64,000 bases of DNA from Gaiella sp038230035 (GTDB lineage Bacteria > Actinomycetota > Thermoleophilia > Gaiellales > Gaiellaceae), in the NCBI GenBank assembly GCA_038230035.1, contig JBBRNX010000004.1:1-64000 (forward strand). Reading direction: 5' to 3'. Within the stretch, counting starts at the first letter, position 1, and the number at the start of each line of letters is the position of its first letter. Under the pieces are notes generated by a model. It did not search any database, was not told where the DNA came from, and saw only the letters and a list, made by a program, of their open reading frames with translations. Of the stretch, positions 17,318-26,217 are shown in pieces. Both the position numbers and the translations under genes were made by a program.

Positions 17318-20300
17318 ATGTCCGACACCTTCAGCGCAAGGCTCGACGATCTCGAGCGCCGGCTAGAAGAATTCGCCAGCGAGCTCACACGCCTGCGGCA
17401 CGCCGCTGCGGCCGAGAGCCACCCAGCCGTCGACGAGCCGGAGGCCAGAACAGCACGAGCGGCAGCGAGCGAGGCGCCGGGCGGTGCCTCGCTGTCGGTG
17501 ACCGCGCCTGTCGTCGCCCCCGCCCTCACTTCGGGTCCGACCGCTCTGTCGGGGTTCGACGAGGCGCTGGAGTTCGCCCGTGGCATGTTCGCGCACGGCG
17601 CCCATCAGCGGGCGATCGCCAGCCTTGACGGCGACCGGCAGCAGGCACTTCGCCGCGAGGACGTCGACGCCCTGGGCGTCGTCCTCGCCGTCGCACGAAA
17701 GCTCACGGCCGAAACACCCTCGAAGTTCGAAGCACGGCGGGCAAACCTCGCCTACGCGACCGAGCAGAACATCCGCTTCTTGACGCGGAAGCACGGCCTG
17801 GCCGACCCTCCGCCCGAGGCGGGTGACCAGGGGCCGATTGCCGCATCAGCGCCCGTGTCACGACCCTCAGAGGCCGAGCCGCCGGCAGACTCGGGGACTG
17901 GTCACCCGACACTTGGTCGCTCGAAACTTGATCGCCCGACACTTGGTCTCCCGACGTTCGACGTCTCCGACCTGCTCGGCGCACGCGCGCTCGCATTGGC
18001 GGGCGGGATCGTCACATTGCTCGGCATCGTGTTCTTCTTCGTCCTCGCCGTGAACCGCGGCTGGATCGGCCCTGGCACACGCGTCGCCCTCGGCGCGGTC
18101 GCGTCGCTCGTCGTTTTCAGTGCGGGGCTCGAGCTGCGACGGCGTCAAGGCGAGACCTACGCCGTGCTCGCAGCCGTCGGCGCCGGAATCGCGGGCGGCT
18201 ACGTGACGACGCTCGCCGCAACCGCGCTCTACGACCTGATCTCCAACCGTATGGCACTCGTGCCGGCGACAGCTATCGCCTGCATCGGGCTGGTGACGTC
18301 GCTGCGCTGGCGTTCGCAGATCGTGGCCGGCCTTGGTCTGATCGGCGCGCTGCTGATGCCGGTAGCGGTCGTCTTCCAGGGCGGACTGAGCATCGTCGGC
18401 ACGACGTTCGCGGCGATCGTGCTCGCCGCAACGCTGGTCGTCGCGATCGGTCAGGGCTGGGACGAGCTCCTGGTTGTCGCCGTGGTCGCGAGCGCACCTC
18501 AAATCGCGGCGCTCGTCGCTCGCGAGCGGTACGCCGGGCACCCGACCTGGCAGATCGTGCTTCTCGCAGCCCTCTTCGCGCTCCTGTACCTCACTGCGGG
18601 CCTCGCCTACGAGCTCTACGACAAGCGCACACGCCTTGCACAGCTCGCCATCTCGCTGATCGCCTTGAGCGGGCTCGTCGCGGCAGGTTCGGCAGTTCGG
18701 CTCTTCGGAGACATCCGCGGCGAGGGAGTCGCACTGGTGGTGATCGCAGGTGTGTACGCGGCCATCGGGATGTTCTTCCGAAAGCGCCAGACGACGAGCG
18801 ATCTCGGAGCTCTCGCGGTTGCGATCGCTCTGACGATCGGCGCTGTCTCCGTTGCCGACCTGCTCAGCGGTCAAGCGCTCGCCTTCGCCTGGGCGGCCGA
18901 GGCTGCCGCGCTCGCCTGGCTCGCGCATCGAGTACGTGACATCCGCTACCAGCTCTGGTCCGCCGCATACGTCGGGCTCGCGCTCGGCCACGTCCTGCTG
19001 ATCGATGCGATCCCGTCGCATCTCGTCGTCGAGACCGAACATCCGGCGCGCGGTGCGCTCGCCCCACTTGCGCTCGCATTCGGCGTCGCGATCGCCGCGT
19101 TCTACGTGCGCGACCGCGGGGTCGAAACCGGCTCGAAGGCGGACCCGCCGGCCCTCCGGCAGCTCCTCGAGCCGCTGCGCGAGGAGCAGCCGACCGTCCG
19201 TTCAGCCGCATTCTGGCTCGCCGGCACGCTGGCAACGTACGCCGCCTCGTTCGGGATCCTCGGCGCGTTCGCAAGCTTTGACTGGGGGCATGTCGCGGTC
19301 GCCGGGCTGTGGAGCGTGCTCGGACTCGCCATCCTCGCCAACGGACTGATACGCGAGTCCGCGCAACTCCGGCTGGGCGGGCTCGCCTGGCTCGCGGTCA
19401 CGACCATCGCGACCGCCGGCCACGCCGAGAAGTACCTCCTGCCGACGCCGCGGGCCTGGTCGTTCGCGATTCTCGGGGCCGCGCTCCTCGTCGCCGGCAT
19501 CACCCATCAGCTCCGCGAGCGACGCGCCGAGACGCTCGATCCCGTTTCGACAGCGTTCGTGCTCGTCAGCGCGATCCTCTCGATCTGGGCAATCGCCCTC
19601 CTCCTACGCAATGCGGGAGGTCAAATCGATCGAGAGGGCGCGGCCCTTCTCGGACTTGCGACGCTGTACGGGGCCGTCGCGTTCGCGGTCTTCCGCCGGC
19701 CGGGACAGCGAGACTTCACGACACTGTTCTGGGGCCTCGGGCTCGCTGTCGGGCTTGCCGCGGCGATCAGGCTTCTCGACGACACCTACCTCGTTCTGGC
19801 CCTTGCGGGTGCTGGAGCGGCGCTCTCGTGGCTCGCTGCCCGAGCGCGCGAGCCACGGCTCTTCGTCGGTGCGGCTGCGCTGACCGCGATCGCATTCGCC
19901 GACGCGGTCGGGATCCAGAGTCCGCCAAGCCGGTTGTTCGTCGCCCAGCACCACCCGGTGAGCGGTGTGCCCGCGTTGCTGTGCGTCGTAGTTGCCCTGG
20001 TCCTGCTGGGTCACTATCTGACAAGCGAGACGCTGCGACTCGGACGTCTCGCCTGCTGGTGGATCGCAGGCCTGCTGCTCGTCTACCTGATGTCGATCAC
20101 ACTGCTCGACGTCGTGGAGCGCGCATTCGGCGCCGCAAGCCTGGAGACGGCGTTCCAGCGCGGCCACACCGCTGTCAGCGCGTTCTGGGGCGTGATCGGC
20201 CTGGCGCTGCTGTACGCGGGCCTCCGACGCTGGCGCCGGCTCCGCTTGGCCGGGCTCGCTGCGTTCGCCATCGGCCTGGCCAAGATCTTCCTTTACGACC

Positions 20301-20419
20301 TGCCTGCGCTCAGCTCCGTCACGCGCGCGCTGTCGTTCCTCGCCGTCGGGGCGGTGCTTCTCCTCGGAGGTTTCTTCTACCAGCGTCTGGCAGCCAGCTC
20401 GTCAGGCGACAGCGCTTAG
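17318..20419 (+). CDS. DUF2339 family giant membrane protein
   Basis: A 1033-residue protein. The N-terminus is a coiled coil (residues 1-35, LDDLERRLEEFASELTRLRH), followed by a soluble Ala/Pro-rich section. From about residue 220 there are more than twenty hydrophobic helices in a near-continuous array, the architecture of DUF2339. The entry helix block GARALALAGGIVTLLGIVFFF is the most recognisable part. Function is unknown; an envelope role is usually proposed. A short near-repeat encoding alternating TLG and RPTLG units at residues 195-215 is visible just before the first helix. AGGA lies close to the ATG. Confidence 0.93.
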   Translation: MSDTFSARLDDLERRLEEFASELTRLRHAAAAESHPAVDEPEARTARAAASEAPGGASLSVTAPVVAPALTSGPTALSGFDEALEFARGMFAHGAHQRAIASLDGDRQQALRREDVDALGVVLAVARKLTAETPSKFEARRANLAYATEQNIRFLTRKHGLADPPPEAGDQGPIAASAPVSRPSEAEPPADSGTGHPTLGRSKLDRPTLGLPTFDVSDLLGARALALAGGIVTLLGIVFFFVLAVNRGWIGPGTRVALGAVASLVVFSAGLELRRRQGETYAVLAAVGAGIAGGYVTTLAATALYDLISNRMALVPATAIACIGLVTSLRWRSQIVAGLGLIGALLMPVAVVFQGGLSIVGTTFAAIVLAATLVVAIGQGWDELLVVAVVASAPQIAALVARERYAGHPTWQIVLLAALFALLYLTAGLAYELYDKRTRLAQLAISLIALSGLVAAGSAVRLFGDIRGEGVALVVIAGVYAAIGMFFRKRQTTSDLGALAVAIALTIGAVSVADLLSGQALAFAWAAEAAALAWLAHRVRDIRYQLWSAAYVGLALGHVLLIDAIPSHLVVETEHPARGALAPLALAFGVAIAAFYVRDRGVETGSKADPPALRQLLEPLREEQPTVRSAAFWLAGTLATYAASFGILGAFASFDWGHVAVAGLWSVLGLAILANGLIRESAQLRLGGLAWLAVTTIATAGHAEKYLLPTPRAWSFAILGAALLVAGITHQLRERRAETLDPVSTAFVLVSAILSIWAIALLLRNAGGQIDREGAALLGLATLYGAVAFAVFRRPGQRDFTTLFWGLGLAVGLAAAIRLLDDTYLVLALAGAGAALSWLAARAREPRLFVGAAALTAIAFADAVGIQSPPSRLFVAQHHPVSGVPALLCVVVALVLLGHYLTSETLRLGRLACWWIAGLLLVYLMSITLLDVVERAFGAASLETAFQRGHTAVSAFWGVIGLALLYAGLRRWRRLRLAGLAAFAIGLAKIFLYDLPALSSVTRALSFLAVGAVLLLGGFFYQRLAASSSGDSA

Positions 20420-20422
20420 CGA

Positions 20423-20638
20423 TCAGCCGACGCGCGACGCCGTTTCTTCCGCGACGAACCCGATCCGCTTGTGCGTCGCGTCGCAGAACGGCTTGTTCTC
20501 GGAATGACCACAACGGCAAAGGACGACCGCGGCTCCCTCCGGGATGACGAACTCTCGCTCCTCTGAATCGAGGATCGTGAAGGGCCCGACGACCTTCAAC
20601 GGGCCGTTGTGGCGCACGTGGATCGTAACGCCGCTCAC
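20423..20638 (-). CDS. CDGSH iron-sulfur domain protein
   Basis: A 71-residue protein with the CDGSH cluster motif C41-x-C43-x8-C52-x3-H56 in CRCGHSENKPFCDATH, which binds a [2Fe-2S] cluster through three Cys and one His. The canonical CDGSH is CDATH here, a common bacterial variant. The N-terminal half (GPLKVVGPF, then a short beta region) matches small stand-alone bacterial members. Role: probably electron or cluster transfer; partners unknown. It converges with the DUF2339 gene with three bases between the stops. Confidence 0.87.
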   Translation of the reverse strand: MSGVTIHVRHNGPLKVVGPFTILDSEEREFVIPEGAAVVLCRCGHSENKPFCDATHKRIGFVAEETASRVG

Positions 20639-20676
20639 GCTGCCACCCTAGCTACGCGACGTAGACTGGCCCGCGA

Positions 20677-22419
20677 ATGGGCCTGCGCATCTGCCTCGTC
20701 ACACCGTTCTCCTGGTCGCAGCCGAACGAGGCCAACGACCATGTCGCCGGTGTCGCCGAGGCGCTACGGCGGCGTGACCACGAGGTCACGGTGCTTGCGC
20801 CGTCCGGGCGGGCAGCGGACCTGCTCGCCGGTCGCCGCGCGCTCGCCCGGGGAGAGCTCGGCTACGTCGTTGCTCTCGGTCGTGCAGTACCGATCTCGCG
20901 ACGAAGCCGGCTCGGCGTTCCCGTCGGGGTACGGGCGAACCTCGCGCTCGCGCTCCAGCGCGGCGGCTTCGACGTCGTGCATGCATTCGAACCAGGCCTG
21001 CCGAGCCTCTCGTACCTAGCGCTGCTCGAAGCAAAGTCCCTGACTGCGGCGACGTTTCTCTCCGCCGACCGGCTCGGATACCCGACACGGCGGACACAAC
21101 GCGAGAAGCTGCTGGCACGCATCGACGCTCTGCTCGCCGTCTCGCCAGAGGTCGCGGCCGTTGCGGCCGAGCGCTTCCCGGGCGACTACGAGCTGCTCCC
21201 CCTCGGGGTCGACATGGCTCGCTTCGCGCCCGGCCGCAAACGACAGCTGATCGCCGTCGAAGCTCGCGTCGACGCAGTGGCAGTCGCACGCGCGGTCCTG
21301 CGGGAGTTGCGCGGACTGCCTGGCTGGGAGGTTGCGCTCGTCCGCACCGCCCCGCTCGCCACCCGGCCCGCAATCCCGCTCTCGGTTCGCGACCGCGTTC
21401 ACGTCCGCTCGTTGGTGCGGCTCGAGGCGCGCGCCGCGCTCCTGGCCGAAGCCTCGATTCTCGTACCGGCAGCTGAAGGCAACGCTCGGCTGCGGCTCGA
21501 GGCTATGGCAGCCGGCTGCGCGATCGCGGCCCCGGCCGGCGTCACCGAGCAACCGGAGCTCGCGGCCGCAGCGGTGGCACGGCTCGCCGAGAACGACGAG
21601 TTCCGGGAGAGCGAGTCGACGAAGAGCCGGGCCATGGCCGAGCCACAGTCGTTCGACCACGCAGCAGCCGAGCTCGAAAGCGTCTATGCACGCATCGGAG
21701 GCCGCCGTCGCGGCAAGCGCCGGGACGTCGAGCCGCTTGCCGATCGGGAGTGGATCGTTGCCGACCTCCACATGCACACATCTCACTCGCCCGACTGCTC
21801 GATCCCGGTCGCGGAACTTCTCGACCATGCGGACGCGGAAGGTTTGGGCGCGATCGCGATCACAGACCACAACGTCTTCACCGGAGCCCTCGAGGCCGTC
21901 GAGCTCGCGCGCAACCGCGACTTGATCGTGATCCCGGGAGAGGAGGTGAAGACCGACAACCAGGGCGAGGTGATCGGGCTCTTCCTCGAGCAGGAGATCC
22001 CGCGCGGCATGTCGTTCACCGACACGGTCGCCGCGATCCGGGAACAGGGCGGACTCGTCTATCTGCCGCACCCGTTCGACCGGATGCATGCCATTCCCGA
22101 TCCCGCAACGCTCCATCGGCACCTGCCCGAGATAGACGTGTTCGAGGTCTACAATGCGCGGCTCCTCTTCGACGGCTACAACGACGAGGCGCTGCGCTTC
22201 GCAGGCAAGTACGGCCTGCTCGCCGGCGCCGGCTCGGACGCACATGTCCTGCCGGGCGTCGGCACCGGGGCACTCCGACTCCGCCGCTTCGAGGGCCCTG
22301 AGGAGTTCATGCTCGCGCTGCGCACCGCCGACGTGCTCCGACGGCCAAAGTCACTCGCGTATCTGCAGTCGCTGAAGTGGGTCGCGCAAGCCCGAGACAA
22401 GTTCGCGCCGACCGGCTGA
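20677..22419 (+). CDS. Fusion of GT4-like glycosyltransferase and PHP-domain phosphoesterase
   Basis: A 580-residue protein of two parts. Residues 1-340 resemble a GT-B glycosyltransferase: the start RICLVTPFSWSQPNEANDHV is typical of GT4 N-domains, followed by LLAVSPEVAAVAA, a LPLGVDMARFAP segment and an abbreviated C-domain ending in a GT4-like EAMAAGCAI. Residues from 360 onward are a PHP domain: VADLHMHTSHSPDC, AITDHNVFTGA, PGEEVKT, PHPFDR and GSDAH supply the metal-binding His/Asp/Glu set. PHP proteins are phosphoesterases or nucleases. The combination suggests a glycolipid or polysaccharide enzyme coupled to phosphate removal, but no substrate can be named. A TAGACT -10-like box lies nine bases before the ATG. 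Confidence 0.92.
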   Translation: MGLRICLVTPFSWSQPNEANDHVAGVAEALRRRDHEVTVLAPSGRAADLLAGRRALARGELGYVVALGRAVPISRRSRLGVPVGVRANLALALQRGGFDVVHAFEPGLPSLSYLALLEAKSLTAATFLSADRLGYPTRRTQREKLLARIDALLAVSPEVAAVAAERFPGDYELLPLGVDMARFAPGRKRQLIAVEARVDAVAVARAVLRELRGLPGWEVALVRTAPLATRPAIPLSVRDRVHVRSLVRLEARAALLAEASILVPAAEGNARLRLEAMAAGCAIAAPAGVTEQPELAAAAVARLAENDEFRESESTKSRAMAEPQSFDHAAAELESVYARIGGRRRGKRRDVEPLADREWIVADLHMHTSHSPDCSIPVAELLDHADAEGLGAIAITDHNVFTGALEAVELARNRDLIVIPGEEVKTDNQGEVIGLFLEQEIPRGMSFTDTVAAIREQGGLVYLPHPFDRMHAIPDPATLHRHLPEIDVFEVYNARLLFDGYNDEALRFAGKYGLLAGAGSDAHVLPGVGTGALRLRRFEGPEEFMLALRTADVLRRPKSLAYLQSLKWVAQARDKFAPTG

Positions 22420-22476
22420 CCTCGACCCGAGATCGAGAATGAGGAAGCGCACGCTCTGCGGCGAACAGAAGAGCGC

Positions 22477-23127
22477 ATGGCACAAACGCCCGAGAAGCGG
22501 ACGTCGCGTTCGTACGTAGCGGAATCGGCGCGAAGCGTCACTTCCGCAGGGTCAACCGACGAGATCTCCGACCGGTATCTCAAGAAGGCCATCGCCGAGA
22601 TCAACGTGCTCGGCGACGAGCTTGCGAGCCACGGCGACGAGCTGCACATCCCGGTGCTCGGCTCCGGTCATCCGCTGGCCGACATCTTCCTGCTCAAGTG
22701 GGCGCCCCAGCCGTCGGAGATCCAGGAGGGTGTCGCGTTCTTCGGCCGCACGGGCCAGGCTCTGCTCAAGTCGTTGCAGCGCCTCCACGTCGACCCGCTC
22801 GCGGTCTACGGTACGAACTGCCTCAAGTTCGGGACGGAGGATCCGGAGGAGGCCCGCGCCTGGCTGGCGCGCGAGTTGCACATCGTCCAGCCGAAGCTTC
22901 TTATCGTGATGGGCGAGCTGTCCGGCGAGTTCGTGAACGAGCTGGCGTTCCCGCTCTCCGAGCCGCTCGACGTGGGGGTCGCCGGGATCCGTCGCTTCAC
23001 GCCCACGATCGAGGCGCTGCCGACACCCGATATCGACGCGTCGCTCGACGAGCAGAGCACTAAGACGAGCTTCTGGAACGCCTTCAAGGCGCTCGGCCCG
23101 TGGTGGGCGGAGCTTCCTCCGTACTGA
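22477..23127 (+). CDS. Uracil-DNA glycosylase superfamily protein, atypical
   Basis: A 216-residue protein of the UDG fold. EGVAFFGRTGQALLKSLQ and YGTNCLKF correspond to family-4/5 motifs (FxGRAGQLL and NxVKC). The upstream GEAPG-like motif is altered (KWAPQPSE), only one cysteine is present so the usual four-Cys [4Fe-4S] cluster is absent, and no HPSP motif is seen near the C-terminus. It may therefore be a non-canonical glycosylase or have lost activity. Its last 28 nt overlap the following membrane-protein gene. Confidence 0.83.
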   Translation: MAQTPEKRTSRSYVAESARSVTSAGSTDEISDRYLKKAIAEINVLGDELASHGDELHIPVLGSGHPLADIFLLKWAPQPSEIQEGVAFFGRTGQALLKSLQRLHVDPLAVYGTNCLKFGTEDPEEARAWLARELHIVQPKLLIVMGELSGEFVNELAFPLSEPLDVGVAGIRRFTPTIEALPTPDIDASLDEQSTKTSFWNAFKALGPWWAELPPY

Positions 23128-23849
23128 GCCCTCGGCGGGCGCTGGCGCTCGGCACCCTGCTGGCGGCCGTGGTGCTGTACGACGCGGGCGCCGGCCGCCT
23201 GCCGGAGGTGTCCGAAGCATGGGATGTCGCGTTCGTCGCGCTGGTACTCATGCCCGCGACGGTCGCGATTCTGTGGCTTGCACTACCAGCGGCGACGGCT
23301 CGCGGGCTGCTGCCGGTCGGCCTCGCCTTCGGTGTGCTCACGATCGTGCTCGGCATCGCTGGCCTGGGATCGACGTTCAACGCCTCGAAAGTCGCCACAT
23401 ACACGCTGCTCGGGTTCGTCTTTCTCGAGCTGTTTCAGGAGCTTTCATGGGTGGTGCTGGTCGCCGCGATCATCCCGTGGATCGATGCGCTCTCGGTGTG
23501 GCGCGGCCCGACGAAGGTCGTCGTCACCCAGCACCCGGGCCTCTTCGACCGCATCTCGATCGCGTTCCGGATTCCCGGCGAGGAGGGATCGGCGAACCTC
23601 GGCCCGCCGGACATCCTCTTCTTCGCGCTCTTTCTCGCCACCGCGCAACGGTTCGGTCTCCGCGTCGGGTGGACGTGGATCGCGACGACAGCGTTCCTCG
23701 GCATCACGCTCGCGCTGACCTCCGCGTTCGATCTCGCCGGCCTCCCCGCTCTGCCCGCTATCTCGCTCGGCTTCCTGCTGCCGAACGCCGACCTGCTGTG
23801 GCAGCGGTGGCGCGCCTCGCGTCGGGTCAGCGACGTTCGAGCAGACTGA
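23100..23849 (+). CDS. Polytopic membrane protein with presenilin/SPP-like signature
   Basis: A 249-residue protein with about seven to eight membrane helices. Three spaced motifs resemble the A22 intramembrane aspartyl protease family: IPWIDALSVWRGP (first Asp, compare YDxxSVxxT), NLGPPDILFFALFLA (second Asp, compare GxGD) and LPALPAISLG (compare the PAL motif). The order and spacing fit archaeal presenilin homologues. The second motif is GPPD rather than GxGD, so activity is uncertain. GTG start inside the UDG-like gene; the 3' end overlaps the convergent methyltransferase gene by 23 nt. Confidence 0.8.
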   Translation: MVGGASSVLSPRRALALGTLLAAVVLYDAGAGRLPEVSEAWDVAFVALVLMPATVAILWLALPAATARGLLPVGLAFGVLTIVLGIAGLGSTFNASKVATYTLLGFVFLELFQELSWVVLVAAIIPWIDALSVWRGPTKVVVTQHPGLFDRISIAFRIPGEEGSANLGPPDILFFALFLATAQRFGLRVGWTWIATTAFLGITLALTSAFDLAGLPALPAISLGFLLPNADLLWQRWRASRRVSDVRAD

Positions 23850-25194
23850 CCGACTCGATGTGCGGCGTGTGCGGGAACATGTCGACGGGGCGGCAGCGAA
23901 CGAGCTCGTAGCCGTACTCGTCGCGTAGCACCGCAAGGTCGGAGGCAAGCGTCGTCGGGTTGCACGAGACGTAGACGATCCGCGTAGCTTCGAGCGCCCC
24001 CGTCCGGCGCAACGCCTTCCCGGCGAGACCCGCGCGTGGCGGATCGACCACGACCACGTCCGGCTGACCCGCACGCTCGCGCAGCTCCTCGATCGACTGC
24101 CCGACGTTTCCCGCGAAGAATGCCGCGTTCGTGATCCCGTTCAGCTCGGCGTTCTCGATCGCGCACGCGACGGCCTCCTCGGAGATCTCGACGCCCCAGA
24201 CCGTGAGAGCGCCAGCGGCCAGCGCCAGCCCGATCGTCCCGGTGCCGCAGTAGAGGTCGTACACGGTCTCTGCGCCGGTGAGCGCGGCGAAGTCGCGCGC
24301 CGTCGCGTAGAGCGTCTCGGCCATCTCCGTGTTGGTTTGCAGGAAGGCGTTCGGGCGAACCCGGAAACGGAGGCCGAGCAGCTCCTCCTCGATCGCCTCC
24401 TCCCCCCACAGCAGCTTCGACGGTAGATTCGTGATCTCCGCGGGCGTGTCGTTGACCGCCCAGTGAATCGAGCGCACCTCCGGGAAACGACGGAGCACGT
24501 CGACGAAGTAGCCGGTGTCGAAGCGTTCCTTCGGCCCGGTGACGAGCATCACGAGCGCCTGGCCGGTGTTCCGCCCTTCGCGGACGACGAGGTGGCGCAG
24601 GTAGCCGTCCTGCGTCCCCTGGTCGTACGCAACCAGGTTCTCCTCGCGCGCCCACGCCTGCACCGAGGTGCGGATCGCATTCCCGAGCTCGGTCGTCAGC
24701 AGGCACTCCTCGATCTCGAGAACCTCATCCCAACGCCCTGCGCGATGGAAGCCGAGCGCTGGTCCTTCGTCTGTCCGGGTGAAGGAGTACTCGAGCTTGT
24801 TGCGATAGTGGAACTGGCTCGCGGCGGGAACGATCGGCTCGAGTGGCGGATCCTGGAAGCGGCCGAGTCGCACGAGCGCGTCCCGCACCTGTGTCTCCTT
24901 CGCGACGATCTGCAGGTCGTACGCGTAATCCTGGAAGCGGCAACCGCCGCAGGAGCCGAAGTGCCGGCACGGAGCATCGACCCGACCCTCGCCCGGCTCG
25001 AGCAGGCTGGTGGCGGTCGCTTCGGCGAAGCCTCGCTTGACCTTGGTTACCTGTGCCCTGACCCGATCGCCAGGCAGCCCGCCGCGCACGAAGACAACGA
25101 AGCCGTCGAGGCGCGCGACGCCGTTCCCGCCGTAGGCGAGCGAGTCGACGCGGAGCTCGAGCTCCTCGAACTTCTTGACAGGCGGCGCAGCCAC
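23827..25194 (-). CDS. RlmD/TrmA-type RNA uracil-5-methyltransferase
   Basis: SAM-dependent methyltransferase forming 5-methyluridine in rRNA or tRNA. The 455-residue protein has an N-terminal TRAM domain (residues 8-65). Iron-sulfur cysteines follow (C76, C82 and C85 in CRHFGSCGGC), with a probable fourth in IEECLL. Then come the SAM-binding YDLYCGTGTIGLALA, the VVDPPRAGL loop and the catalytic YVSCNPTTLA, whose Cys attacks C6 of the uracil. All key residues are present. Whether it targets 23S U747/U1939 or tRNA U54 cannot be told. It ends inside the convergent presenilin-like gene. Confidence 0.95.
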   Translation of the reverse strand: MAAPPVKKFEELELRVDSLAYGGNGVARLDGFVVFVRGGLPGDRVRAQVTKVKRGFAEATATSLLEPGEGRVDAPCRHFGSCGGCRFQDYAYDLQIVAKETQVRDALVRLGRFQDPPLEPIVPAASQFHYRNKLEYSFTRTDEGPALGFHRAGRWDEVLEIEECLLTTELGNAIRTSVQAWAREENLVAYDQGTQDGYLRHLVVREGRNTGQALVMLVTGPKERFDTGYFVDVLRRFPEVRSIHWAVNDTPAEITNLPSKLLWGEEAIEEELLGLRFRVRPNAFLQTNTEMAETLYATARDFAALTGAETVYDLYCGTGTIGLALAAGALTVWGVEISEEAVACAIENAELNGITNAAFFAGNVGQSIEELRERAGQPDVVVVDPPRAGLAGKALRRTGALEATRIVYVSCNPTTLASDLAVLRDEYGYELVRCRPVDMFPHTPHIESVSLLERR

Positions 25195-25232
25195 GGGCAG
25201 CCAGCCTAGCCGCGACCGGCGAAGCGACGGCT

Positions 25233-25631
25233 CTACTGGAGGACGGAGACGTGCACAGACCGCTCGCGTGGCCCGTCGAACTCGCAGAGAAAGATGCCCT
25301 GATACGTCCCGAGCGCGAGGGTGCCGTCGTCGCGCAGGGGAACAAGCACGTGGACGCCGACCAGCGTCGAGCGGAGGTGCGACGGTCCGTTCGGCCCGTC
25401 CGCGTCATCGTGCCGCCAGGGCCATGAATCGCCGACAACACGCTCCATGCCGTCCGCGAGATCGTGGAGCAACTCCGGGTCGACGTGCTCGTTGATCGTC
25501 ACACCAGCCGTCGTGTGCGGTACGTACAAGAGGACGGCCGTCCCGGAAGAGCCCGCCAACGCCTCCCTGACCTCGCGCGTGATGTCGACGAGCTGGCTTC
25601 GCCGCTCGGTCCGCACCGAGATCGTCTGCAC
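25233..25631 (-). CDS. YjbQ/UPF0047 family protein
   Basis: A 132-residue protein of the YjbQ family (secondary thiamine-phosphate synthase activity reported for E. coli YjbQ). Hallmarks are LLYVPHTTAGVTINEH, which holds the conserved His-Thr-Thr, then PWRHDDADGPNGPSHLRS, and the terminal LGTYQGIFLCEFDGPRER. The GTG at 25631 is chosen because it matches the usual family N-terminus (VQTISVRTERR) and length; a longer TTG frame would overlap the ferritin gene. It follows the ferritin gene by four bases, probably in one transcript. Confidence 0.9.
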   Translation of the reverse strand: MQTISVRTERRSQLVDITREVREALAGSSGTAVLLYVPHTTAGVTINEHVDPELLHDLADGMERVVGDSWPWRHDDADGPNGPSHLRSTLVGVHVLVPLRDDGTLALGTYQGIFLCEFDGPRERSVHVSVLQ

Positions 25632-25635
25632 GGCG

Positions 25636-26163
25636 CTAGAGAGCGCCGCCGGCGGCGGGCGGTGCACCCGCCCCAAGCGGATTCGCGCTGCCGGACGACT
25701 CGCGAACGAGGAAGTCCTCGATCAGCATCACGTTGTCACGGGACCGCTCGACCACCTGGAGGAGCGCCGACATCGACGAGACTTCCTCGCGCTGCTCCTG
25801 TAGGAACCAGTGCAGGAACTGCTCGCCGACAAAATCGCCGTCTTCCCGCGCGCCGCGCACGAGCTCGATGATCTGGGCCGTGACGCGCTTCTCCTGATCC
25901 AGGGCAAGCTGCACGGGCTCGACGACGTCTGCGAACTGGGTCTGCGGCGCTGCGACACCCGGGATCGCAACCGGCAGGTCGGCGTCGAGCAGGTACTGCA
26001 CCATCATCAGCGCGTGGTTGCGCTCCTCGACAGCCTGGCGGTAGAAGTGGGCGGCGAGCTGCGGGAGCGTCTGCGCGTCGTACGAGACGGCGATCGCGAT
26101 GTACTGCTGCGAGGCCGCGAACTCCTGGCCGATCTGCTCGTTGAGCGAGTCTCCAAACGCCAT
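25636..26163 (-). CDS. Non-heme ferritin
   Basis: A 175-residue four-helix iron-storage protein. Ferroxidase ligands are visible: a Glu near residue 14 (QEFAASQQYIA), E47-xx-H50 in EERNHALMM, a Glu in LDQEKRVTAQI, and the late EQFLHWFLQEQREE helix. There is no axial methionine arrangement for bacterioferritin haem that I can recognise. The last 20 residues are Gly/Ala/Pro-rich and probably disordered. The gene is transcribed divergently from the carbamoyltransferase gene with 54 nt between. Confidence 0.95.
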   Translation of the reverse strand: MAFGDSLNEQIGQEFAASQQYIAIAVSYDAQTLPQLAAHFYRQAVEERNHALMMVQYLLDADLPVAIPGVAAPQTQFADVVEPVQLALDQEKRVTAQIIELVRGAREDGDFVGEQFLHWFLQEQREEVSSMSALLQVVERSRDNVMLIEDFLVRESSGSANPLGAGAPPAAGGAL

Positions 26164-26217
26164 GACCCGCGGGACTCTAACGACTCGGCTGCCCGGCCCG
26201 AAGTAGCATCAGAACCA

